This document shows, one piece after another, positions 24,982 through 31,462 of a stretch of 31,462 nucleotides of DNA (position 1 is the stretch's first letter; the number at the start of each line of letters is the position of its first letter). The DNA is from JBFFSQ01 sp041572275 (lineage in GTDB: Bacteria; Pseudomonadota; Gammaproteobacteria; SZUA-229). Under the pieces are notes generated by a model that was not told the origin of the DNA, did not search any database, and saw only the letters and a list, made by a program, of their open reading frames with translations. A program made the translations under genes and the position numbers. The stretch spans positions 1 through 31,462 of the forward strand of contig JBFFSQ010000009.1 of NCBI GenBank assembly GCA_041572275.1, given 5' to 3'.

Positions 24982-26562
24982 ATGACTGCTCAAAATATTC
25001 ATGCTGATCGTATCCTGATTCTGGATTTTGGTTCCCAGTACACGCAATTGATTGCACGGCGCATTCGTGAGGCCGGTGTTTATTGTGAACTGTATGGCTG
25101 GGATATGGATGTCGACGAGATCAAGGCTTTCAAACCCAGCGGAATCATCCTCTCTGGAGGGCCGGAAACGGTGACAGAGTCTGAATCACCTGTGGCACCC
25201 ATGTTGGTGTTCGAAATGGGTGTGCCGGTGTTGGGGATCTGTTATGGCATGCAAACCATGACCGCACAGCTGGGTGGTAAGGTGGAAAATGCTGATCATC
25301 ATGAATACGGCTACGCCCAGGTACGTGCTCGAGGTCATACTAAACTGCTTAAGGATATCGAAGACCACACCACTGAAGATGGCTATGGTTTGTTGGATGT
25401 CTGGATGTCCCATGGTGACCGTGTTGTTGACATGCCTGCAGGATTCAAATTGATGGCGTCGACTGATTCTGCGCCCATTGCCGGTATGGCCAATGAAGAA
25501 AAAGATTTCTATGGCGTGCAGTTTCATCCTGAGGTGACTCATACCCGCCAGGGTCAGAGAATCATTGAGCGATTTGTTCATGAAATCTGTGGCTGTGGCA
25601 ACTTGTGGACAGCAGACAATATTATTGAAGACTCCATCAAGTCCATTCGTCAGCTGGTTGGCGATGATGAGGTGTTACTGGGTTTGTCGGGTGGTGTCGA
25701 TTCATCGGTGGTCGCGGCACTGTTGCACAAGGCTATCGGTGATAAATTGACCTGTGTGTTTGTTGATAATGGTTTACTGCGTTACCGGGAAGGCGATCAG
25801 GTGATGGCAACATTTGCGGAACACATGGGTGTAAAAGTGATCCGAGTTGATGCCGAGCAACGTTTCCTGAATGCACTGCAAGGGCAGGATGACCCTGAAG
25901 CCAAGCGTAAAATTATTGGTAACATGTTTGTTGATATATTTGAAGAAGAAGCCAACAAACTTAGCAGCGCCAAGTGGCTGGCGCAGGGTACGATTTATCC
26001 GGACGTTATTGAGTCTGCTGGTGCAAAAACAGGCAAAGCCCATCTGATTAAATCGCATCATAATGTGGGCGGATTACCTGATTATATGAGGTTGAAACTC
26101 TGTGAGCCACTGCGAGAGTTGTTTAAAGATGAAGTTCGTAAGCTCGGTGTAGAATTGGGCTTGCCTTACGACATGGTTTATCGTCATCCATTTCCTGGTC
26201 CTGGACTGGGTGTGCGTATTCTGGGAGAAGTTAAAAAAGAGTATGCTGACCTGTTGCGCTTGGCAGATCATATCTTCATTGAGGAACTTTATAAAAATGA
26301 TCTGTATGACAAGGTGTCACAGGCGTTCACTGTATTCTTACCAGTAAAATCCGTTGGTGTCACAGGCGATGGTCGTCGTTATCAATATGTGGTGTCGCTG
26401 CGTGCTGTTGAGACTATCGACTTTATGACTGCGCGCTGGGCGCATCTTCCGTATGATTTTCTTGATCATGTTTGTCGTCGTATCGTCAACGAAGTCACGG
26501 GTATTTCACGCGTGGTTTACGATATTACTGGTAAGCCACCGGGTACGATCGAGTGGGAATGA
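24982..26562 (+). CDS. guaA: GMP synthase (glutamine-hydrolysing)
   Basis: GuaA aminates XMP to GMP using glutamine and ATP. The 526-residue protein has the N-terminal class I glutamine amidotransferase domain, with nucleophile Cys87 (GICYGMQ) and the His/Glu of QFHPEVTHT. The ATP-pyrophosphatase domain follows with the PP-loop GLSGGVDSS. The C-terminal dimerisation domain ends in KPPGTIEWE, the family's typical end. It lies in the usual guaB–guaA order, and tadA starts 23 bp downstream, so the three are likely cotranscribed. Confidence 0.98.
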   Translation: MTAQNIHADRILILDFGSQYTQLIARRIREAGVYCELYGWDMDVDEIKAFKPSGIILSGGPETVTESESPVAPMLVFEMGVPVLGICYGMQTMTAQLGGKVENADHHEYGYAQVRARGHTKLLKDIEDHTTEDGYGLLDVWMSHGDRVVDMPAGFKLMASTDSAPIAGMANEEKDFYGVQFHPEVTHTRQGQRIIERFVHEICGCGNLWTADNIIEDSIKSIRQLVGDDEVLLGLSGGVDSSVVAALLHKAIGDKLTCVFVDNGLLRYREGDQVMATFAEHMGVKVIRVDAEQRFLNALQGQDDPEAKRKIIGNMFVDIFEEEANKLSSAKWLAQGTIYPDVIESAGAKTGKAHLIKSHHNVGGLPDYMRLKLCEPLRELFKDEVRKLGVELGLPYDMVYRHPFPGPGLGVRILGEVKKEYADLLRLADHIFIEELYKNDLYDKVSQAFTVFLPVKSVGVTGDGRRYQYVVSLRAVETIDFMTARWAHLPYDFLDHVCRRIVNEVTGISRVVYDITGKPPGTIEWE

Positions 26563-26585
26563 TTTTCGCTCAATAACCATTTAAG

Positions 26586-27044
26586 ATGGCTCATACAGAC
26601 GAATACTGGATGCAGCGAGCACTAGAGCTAGCGGCACGCGCAGAAGCTGAAGGTGAAGTGCCTGTAGGTGCTGTTATCGTTAAAGATGATGAGCTGATTT
26701 CTGAAGGATGGAATCAGCCCGTTCAGAGTCATGATCCTTCGGCCCATGCAGAAATTATCGCTATTCGAAAAGCTGGAATTGCTCTTGATAATTATCGTTT
26801 AATCAATACTACCCTGTATGTCTCCCTGGAGCCCTGTTGTATGTGTGTGGGTGCAATTATTCACGCTCGGGTTAAACGCCTGGTATATGGAGCGTTCGAT
26901 CCAAAAACAGGAGCGGCAGGCAGTGCTTTTGGCTTGCTACAATCAGGTAAGCATAATCATCGAGTAGAAGTGGATGGTGGCTTGTTGGCTGATCAGGCAA
27001 AGATGCAATTACAGAACTTCTTTCGTCAAAAAAGAAAGCAGTAG
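26586..27044 (+). CDS. tadA: tRNA-specific adenosine deaminase TadA
   Basis: TadA deaminates wobble adenosine 34 to inosine in tRNA(Arg)(ACG), an essential step for reading CGN codons. The 152 residues show the cytidine-deaminase-like zinc site: His54 and the proton-shuttling Glu56 (SAHAE), and Cys84 and Cys87 (EPCCMC). VPVGAV, GWNQP and the ARVKRLVYGAFDPKTGAAGS segment are conserved. It is placed 23 bp after guaA, a common neighbour. Confidence 0.96.
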   Translation: MAHTDEYWMQRALELAARAEAEGEVPVGAVIVKDDELISEGWNQPVQSHDPSAHAEIIAIRKAGIALDNYRLINTTLYVSLEPCCMCVGAIIHARVKRLVYGAFDPKTGAAGSAFGLLQSGKHNHRVEVDGGLLADQAKMQLQNFFRQKRKQ

Positions 27045-27095
27045 ATAGTTTCAAATACTATACTTGAAAAATAATAATCTCATGATGGACAAGCT

Positions 27096-27485
27096 GTGAG
27101 TCACTATACACTCGATTTCGGTGAAATAATAATTTTGCAGGATGATATTGCAGAAGTGATTATTCATGAGGGTATTGAAATGGATGATGCAATTGTGGAT
27201 CAGTACCACGCTTTTTTGCTCACCCACCTGCAGTCACCGTTTTCATTGTTGATAAATAAAATCAATGCCTATACCTATACATTTAGTGCGCAATTGAAGC
27301 TGGCAAGTCTGCCACAAATCCATGCCATGGCAGTGGTCGCTTATAACCGCGTGACCGAAATGACTACAGAGTCATTGAGTAATATGCCGCGAGAGTGTTC
27401 ATGGAATCTAAAAGTTTTCAATAATAAAGATGTGGCATTGGACTGGTTGAAATCTGAACAGAGTCTTTCTGTAGCTTATGAGTAA
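27096..27485 (+). CDS. Small STAS/SpoIIAA-like protein, function unknown
   Basis: This 129-residue cytoplasmic protein uses GTG as start (27096) with only a weak GGACAAG-like ribosome site. The pattern of an N-terminal pair of strands (IIILQDDIAEVIIHEG), alternating helices and strands (FSLLINKI, MAVVAYN) and a C-terminal helix (NKDVALDWLKSE) resembles SpoIIAA-like or STAS-like folds, as found in small proteins of many marine bacteria. There is no known partner here, and the match is weak. It follows tadA by 51 bp on the same strand and precedes the DUF924 gene by 24 bp, so it may belong to that transcript. Confidence 0.55.
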   Translation: MSHYTLDFGEIIILQDDIAEVIIHEGIEMDDAIVDQYHAFLLTHLQSPFSLLINKINAYTYTFSAQLKLASLPQIHAMAVVAYNRVTEMTTESLSNMPRECSWNLKVFNNKDVALDWLKSEQSLSVAYE

Positions 27486-27509
27486 TAAGTAAATACCGGA
27501 AATTTAACC

Positions 27510-28058
27510 ATGTATATCAAATATGAAGATATTCTGGAATACTGGTACTCGGAGCGTATGCAGCCTTACTGGTTTAATTCAACACCGGTTATCGATGACG
27601 AAGTTCGTGATCGCTATGAGTCGCTTTGGAATGCGGTGATGGTTGGTGAATACACGGACTGGCAAAACTCAGCACAAGGCTGTCTTGCACTGATTATTAT
27701 TCTGGATCAATTCCCCCTGAATATGTTTCGTGGCCAGGTTAGGAGTTTTAGTTCTGAAGCGATGGCCATAGAAATTACAAAACACGCAATTAATCAGGGT
27801 TACGATAAGGAAATTGACAAGCATCAGTTGGCTTTTATGTATATGCCATTGATGCATAGTGAAAACCTTGACGATCAGAACCAGTCGGTGCAATTATTTC
27901 AGGCTGCAGGATTGACCGAGAATGTGAAATTTGCTGAACATCATCGTCAACTGATTCAGCGCTATGGTCGTTTTCCGCATCGTAATGCTATTCTGGGCCG
28001 TGAAAGCTCCCCAGATGAAATGGATTACCTGAACTCAGGTCAGGCATTTAAGGGCTAA
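27510..28058 (+). CDS. DUF924 family protein
   Basis: The 182-residue product has the DUF924 (PF06041) hallmarks: ILEYWYSERMQPYWFNSTPVIDD near the N-terminus, CLALIIILDQFPLNMFRG in the centre, then LAFMYMPLMHSENLDDQ and RYGRFPHRNAILGRESSPDE. The fold is all-helical and TPR-like, and the biochemical function of the family is not established. There is no signal peptide, so it is probably cytoplasmic. It is encoded 24 bp after the STAS-like gene and 66 bp before the DUF3025 gene. Confidence 0.9.
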   Translation: MYIKYEDILEYWYSERMQPYWFNSTPVIDDEVRDRYESLWNAVMVGEYTDWQNSAQGCLALIIILDQFPLNMFRGQVRSFSSEAMAIEITKHAINQGYDKEIDKHQLAFMYMPLMHSENLDDQNQSVQLFQAAGLTENVKFAEHHRQLIQRYGRFPHRNAILGRESSPDEMDYLNSGQAFKG

Positions 28059-28124
28059 CAGTTGCAGCCACATCCACGTCATTGAAAATGTTTAATCGGT
28101 TACTGATTGAGAGTTGTTCGTTTA

Positions 28125-28913
28125 ATGGCTAAAACAACCGTTGATAGCTGGAATCCGGAGTTCCTGGAGCTGTCACCTTTATTTCAAACTTTACAACAGG
28201 TTGCAAAGCCATTTGTTGAGCGGGTTGATTGGCCAGAGCTAAACGATTATCAGCAACAATTTATTGTGCAGGGCGGACCTGTGATGCCCGTCCCTCAAGC
28301 AGGTAAGCCTGAGACATTTGAAGATCATTATGAGCCGCGTATATTTCTGAAAGGTGAATTGCAAACACGGCTACAAAACTGGCATGACTTTTTTAATGCT
28401 TTGGTATGGCTACGGTTTCCTAATACCAAGTCCGCCTTGAACAGGCTGCATTACGAATCTGCCATTCAACGGCAGCAAAAAACAAATCGCAGTCCACTGG
28501 AAAATGCAATTACCCTGTTTGATGAGTGTGGAATGATTGTGGTAAGTGATCGTCAGGATTTGTTGCAGATGATCGAGGAGCATGATTGGCAGAATTTGTT
28601 CATCCATAATCGCCCGGCTTTTGATAAGCATATTCGTTGTCTGGTATTTGGTCATGCCATGTACGAAAAAGCACTTAAACCCTATATCGGAATGACCGCA
28701 CATGCTTTACTGGTGCATTCGGAAACCCTGTTGAACGAGGGGTTTTCAGCACTCGATCAATATGTCGCCCAACTTTGGGTGCAGGGTAAGGTAGCCAGTA
28801 GTCGCCAGCTGACACCCTTTCCGGTTCTTGGTGTGCCTAGCTGGTACAGTGACAATGCTGATCCTGAGTTTTATACCAACACAGATTATTTCAGACCTAA
28901 AACTCGCCGATAG
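28125..28913 (+). CDS. DUF3025 family protein
   Basis: This protein, 262 residues from ATG 28125 (MAKTTVDSW), matches the DUF3025 pattern: FVEQ/YEPRIF-like segment (ETFEDHYEPRIFLKGELQTR), NWHDFFNALVWLRFPNTKSALN, and TLFDECGMIVVSD, then FGHAMYEKAL and LDQYVAQLW. A TTG 18 bases upstream would add six residues, but the ATG is favoured. It is probably a soluble cytoplasmic protein, and the function of the family is unknown. It lies in the plus-strand run tadA–STAS-like–DUF924–DUF3025. Confidence 0.75.
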   Translation: MAKTTVDSWNPEFLELSPLFQTLQQVAKPFVERVDWPELNDYQQQFIVQGGPVMPVPQAGKPETFEDHYEPRIFLKGELQTRLQNWHDFFNALVWLRFPNTKSALNRLHYESAIQRQQKTNRSPLENAITLFDECGMIVVSDRQDLLQMIEEHDWQNLFIHNRPAFDKHIRCLVFGHAMYEKALKPYIGMTAHALLVHSETLLNEGFSALDQYVAQLWVQGKVASSRQLTPFPVLGVPSWYSDNADPEFYTNTDYFRPKTRR

Positions 28914-29004
28914 CTTTTCATCCAGGAATGAAGCAAATTCAGTTGGCTTGAACTAATCATGATCAGCACTTATCCTCTGGTTAAGATGCAAAGGCGATGA
29001 GTCA

Positions 29005-29772
29005 ATGATGATCAAAGGTGTTCTTCTGGATCTATCCGGTGTTCTCTATGTTGGTCAGTCTCCCGTGCCAGGAGCTGTCGAGTCTCTGGCACGATTAGTA
29101 GCATCAGATTTACCCATTCTTTTTTTGACCAATACGACTCGCCGTAGTCGCCAGGCTATTCATGCTGGCCTTGTACGCATGGGCTTTAATATTCGATGCC
29201 AGGATATTTTCACGGCATCAACTGCGACATTGTCGTATTTGGCAGAGCAACAATTACGTCCGCATTTGCTCATTCATCCTGAGCTGGAATCAGAATACCA
29301 GCATCTGGACACTCAGCAGCCGAATTGTGTAGTGCTGGGAGATGCTGCTGACAAATTCAATTATCAGAATCTGAATACGGCATTTAGAATTCTCATGCAG
29401 GATCAGGCAGTCGAATTGATTGCAATGGGAGATAACCGTTATTTCAGGGAAACAGCAGGTCTGAGTCTGGATCAGGGGCCCTTTATCCGAGCGCTGGAGT
29501 ATGCCAGTGGACGGCAGGCACGAATAACTGGTAAGCCAGCAGCTGACTTTTTCCTTCAGGGGGTAAAGCAGCTGGGCTGCCGGGCCAGTGAAGTAGTCAT
29601 GATTGGCGATGATGTATATGCAGATGTGGAGGGGGCTTTGAAGGCGGGGTTACGGGCCTGTTTAGTGAAAACCGGTAAATACCAGCCTGGGGATGAGAAT
29701 CAGATTAGTCAACCCGCCACGTATGTGGCGGATGACTTTAATCAGGCTGTGGACTGGTTATTGCGGCAATAA
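29005..29772 (+). CDS. HAD-IIA (LHPP-type) phosphatase
   Basis: The 255-residue product is a class IIA haloacid dehalogenase-type hydrolase. Nucleophile Asp9 is in LLDLSGVLY. As in LHPP-type enzymes, the second acid of the usual DxD is Ser. Motif II is LTNTTRRS, the lysine is in ITGKPAADFF, and the metal-binding acids are in MIGDDVYADVEGA. The cap between motifs II and III (~75–160) is of the IIA type. Animal LHPP acts on phospho-lysine/histidine and pyrophosphate; bacterial substrates are not certain. ATG 29005 is followed by a second ATG. The gene converges with the CDGSH gene across 29 bp without a visible T-tract terminator. Confidence 0.85.
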   Translation: MMIKGVLLDLSGVLYVGQSPVPGAVESLARLVASDLPILFLTNTTRRSRQAIHAGLVRMGFNIRCQDIFTASTATLSYLAEQQLRPHLLIHPELESEYQHLDTQQPNCVVLGDAADKFNYQNLNTAFRILMQDQAVELIAMGDNRYFRETAGLSLDQGPFIRALEYASGRQARITGKPAADFFLQGVKQLGCRASEVVMIGDDVYADVEGALKAGLRACLVKTGKYQPGDENQISQPATYVADDFNQAVDWLLRQ

Positions 29773-29801
29773 GTCATGTCCAATAATTAGATCAAGCTCG
29801 A

Positions 29802-30032
29802 TCAGTTGTTATGCGATCCATCACAAAAAGGCAGATTGCCAGATTTGCCACAGCCACAGACATACAACTGTTGTTTTTCATTTGATTTGAACTCATATGG
29901 ACTCTTATTTGAGCCTTTATGTGAGCCATCGCAATAGGGCGGGTTTTGGGTCTGGCCGCACTGGCAGAGGTAGAGGCTGTCGCCGGCATCTGCATCGATT
30001 ACATGGGGTTCGCCTTTTTCATAGAGTTTCAT
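29802..30032 (-). CDS. Double CDGSH iron–sulfur domain protein
   Basis: This 76-residue protein contains two CDGSH modules, each with the Cys3-His set that holds a redox-active [2Fe-2S] cluster: Cys23, Cys25, Cys34, His38 (CQCGQTQNPPYCDGSH) and Cys59, Cys61, Cys70, His74 (CGCGKSGNLPFCDGSH). No signal or membrane segment is present, so it is cytoplasmic and may carry two clusters per chain, as in the MiNT-like class. The partner is unknown. It lies 42 bp downstream of the glutathionyl-hydroquinone reductase gene on the same strand and could be cotranscribed with it. Confidence 0.92.
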   Translation of the reverse strand: MKLYEKGEPHVIDADAGDSLYLCQCGQTQNPPYCDGSHKGSNKSPYEFKSNEKQQLYVCGCGKSGNLPFCDGSHNN

Positions 30033-30074
30033 TTGGTTATCCTGTCTTGTTGCTGTGTCAGAAGTATAGCCGAA

Positions 30075-31061
30075 CTAGATCGTCGAAAACCTGTTGCGAT
30101 CATGGGGTAAATTAAAATCAAGTTCAGGCCCTTTTGGTATGATTTGAGTGGGATTGATTGAGGTGTGACTGAAATAATAATGACGCTTGATGTAATCCAG
30201 GTCTACTGTCTCGGCAATGCCTTCAATCTGATAGAGCTCTCGTAAATAATTTGACAGGTTGGGGTAGTCGGCAATGCGTTTAAGATTGCATTTGAAATGG
30301 CCGACATAGACGGCATCAAACCGAATCAGTGTCGTGAACAGACGCCAGTCGGCTTCAGTTAAAGTAGGCCCGGTTAAATAACGCTGTTGGGATAAGCGCA
30401 TTTCAACTTCATCCAGTGCATTAAATAAGCGTTGAAAGGATGCATCGTAAGCGAGTTGTGAGGTGGCAAAACCACAACGGTAGACACCGTTGTTAATATT
30501 TTCATAAACCAGGGCGTTAATGGCATCAATCTCATTTCTTAATACTTTAGGGTAATAGTCTGTGTTGATCGGAGTCAGATCATTGAATGCAGAGTTGAGC
30601 ATGCGAATGATTTCAGATGACTCATTATTAACGATGGTGTTGTTTTTTCTGTCCCATAATATCGGAACAGTGATTTGGCCGGTGAATTCTGGATCGGCTC
30701 GTAAATATAACTGGTACACGTAGTCGTGGCCATAAAGCTGATCAATAAAGGCCGGGTTGTTTGAGTCGAACGTCCAGCCTTGCTCAAGCATGTCCGGCGC
30801 CACTACTGAGAGACCAATGATCTGTTCAAGTTTTTTGAGTTTTCGAAATATCACCGTGCGGTGTGCCCATGGGCAGGCGTGAGAAATATACAGGTGGTAG
30901 CGTCCCGCTTCTGCCTTGAATCCGGCATCACCGGTGGGTCCGGCGCTGCCATCGGCAGTGACCCAGTGACGGAACGTCGATGCCATGCGCTTAAAGTCAC
31001 CGTCATCGATTTCTTTTTCAAGCCAGTTATCCACCAGCTTGCCCTTGATTAGCATTCCCAT
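30075..31061 (-). CDS. Glutathionyl-hydroquinone reductase (YqjG/ECM4 type)
   Basis: This Xi-class glutathione transferase of 328 residues reduces glutathionyl-hydroquinones, releasing the hydroquinone and using glutathione. The active-site motif is ISHACPWAHR, with catalytic Cys63. YHLYIS before it, IVNNESSEI for glutathione binding, and the helical domain with RCGFATSQLAYD and LTEADWRLFTTLIRFDAVYVGHFKCN (in parts) are typical. The C-terminus ends LPHDRNRF, near the family norm. ATG 31061 has AAGG about 9 bases upstream; a second ATG at 31055 is also possible. The CDGSH gene follows. Confidence 0.92.
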   Translation of the reverse strand: MGMLIKGKLVDNWLEKEIDDGDFKRMASTFRHWVTADGSAGPTGDAGFKAEAGRYHLYISHACPWAHRTVIFRKLKKLEQIIGLSVVAPDMLEQGWTFDSNNPAFIDQLYGHDYVYQLYLRADPEFTGQITVPILWDRKNNTIVNNESSEIIRMLNSAFNDLTPINTDYYPKVLRNEIDAINALVYENINNGVYRCGFATSQLAYDASFQRLFNALDEVEMRLSQQRYLTGPTLTEADWRLFTTLIRFDAVYVGHFKCNLKRIADYPNLSNYLRELYQIEGIAETVDLDYIKRHYYFSHTSINPTQIIPKGPELDFNLPHDRNRFSTI

Positions 31062-31144
31062 GTGACAGGCCTTATTGAGTTATTGTTAACGTGCTTTATT
31101 AGAGGTCGTGTACGCACAAAGCACACCAGTGACAGACAAGGCGA

Positions 31145-31462
31145 TTATTTTTTCTGTATTTCACCGAGCTCAAGATTCAGTGCGTGCACGGAGATAAAGA
31201 TTTCCTGTAATGAATAGCCTAGAGAGCCAAGCATGAGCAGGAGGCTGGCGCCAAAAATGGCCTGGCCAAGAAAAAGCTTACCGGCGAATAGTGCGAACAT
31301 GCACACGACACAGAGAAATAAACTGGCTACCCCCAGACCTTGCATGTTGCGGATGATGTAGACACGTTTTCTTAGATTTTTAATTTGGCTGGCAAGGACT
31401 TCATTCGGACTGTTTTTATAGGATGAATGCAGTGCCCTGATTCGAGAACTTATAGCATTGAA
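31145..31462 (-). CDS. DUF2721 family membrane protein, C-terminal part (5' end outside window)
   Basis: The minus-strand frame stays open to the edge of the window; translated, it reads …ISSRIRALHSSYKN… then two hydrophobic helices (VASLFLCVVCMFALFAGKLF and AIFGASLLLMLGSLGYSL) and ends EIFISVHALNLELGEIQKK. This is the layout of DUF2721 proteins: an N-terminal helix (outside the window), a soluble RxRALH segment, two helices and an ISxxALxLEL tail. The Met at 31345 is internal, not the start. An inner-membrane location is expected, and the function is unknown. It precedes the glutathionyl-hydroquinone reductase gene by 83 bp. Confidence 0.75.
   Translation of the reverse strand, partial: FNAISSRIRALHSSYKNSPNEVLASQIKNLRKRVYIIRNMQGLGVASLFLCVVCMFALFAGKLFLGQAIFGASLLLMLGSLGYSLQEIFISVHALNLELGEIQKK

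Noticed and set aside
29712..29733. GC-rich stem near the end of the HAD phosphatase gene
   Set aside because: It lies inside the coding region, is not followed by a T-tract, and is explained by codon content.

Overview
The window looks like a chromosomal segment of a gammaproteobacterium. The evidence is the set and order of housekeeping genes: dksA–gluQ, xseA divergent from guaB–guaA–tadA, acs, tcdA, a Rof-like Rho inhibitor, a CnoX-like thioredoxin and a YqjG-type glutathionyl-hydroquinone reductase. A small lipoprotein resembling the SoxXA-binding type hints at a relative of sulfur oxidisers or methylotrophs (for example Thiotrichales or Chromatiales), but the genus cannot be fixed from this sequence alone. 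No tRNA, rRNA, CRISPR array, transposase or phage gene was seen.

Region 1 (1–9470, plus strand) is an envelope block. It starts with the 3' end of a large DUF11/SdrD-B-like surface protein. This is translationally coupled, by an 8-base overlap, to a 1765-residue outer-membrane protein with three tandem OmpA-like domains followed by a very long beta barrel. A small outer-membrane barrel protein and a secreted PhoPQ-activated-pathogenicity-related (PqaA-type) alpha/beta hydrolase follow. The coupled pair is the best candidate here for a poorly described surface display or envelope-anchoring system.

Region 2 (9471–13044) holds a GDT1/TMEM165-type cation transporter (+), tcdA and an EEP-family phosphohydrolase (both −), a Rof-like gene (+) and a CnoX-like chaperone-redoxin (+). 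The CnoX-like gene is preceded by a striking set of nested inverted repeats over a predicted promoter.

Region 3 (13045–17006, minus strand) is a probable four-gene envelope and signalling cluster: a membrane-bound class III nucleotide cyclase with an SH3-like module, a lipoprotein, a secreted M15-like (DD-peptidase fold) protein, and a TPR-like membrane-anchored protein whose start overlaps the stop of the gene before it.

Region 4 (17259–22456, minus strand) carries acs with a strong terminator, gluQ, dksA and xseA. A 13-bp hairpin sits at the foot of the gluQ start codon. The dksA upstream region has a good sigma70-type promoter with a GC-rich discriminator. Upstream of xseA are two complete and one partial 100-bp tandem repeats, followed by the terminator of a small lipoprotein gene.

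Region 5 (23428–29772, plus strand) holds guaB, guaA and tadA (GMP synthesis and tRNA wobble inosine), then a STAS-like small protein, a DUF924 protein, a DUF3025 protein and an LHPP-type HAD phosphatase.

Region 6 (29802–31462, minus strand) has a double-CDGSH iron–sulfur protein, a glutathionyl-hydroquinone reductase and the 3' part of a DUF2721 membrane protein that runs off the window.
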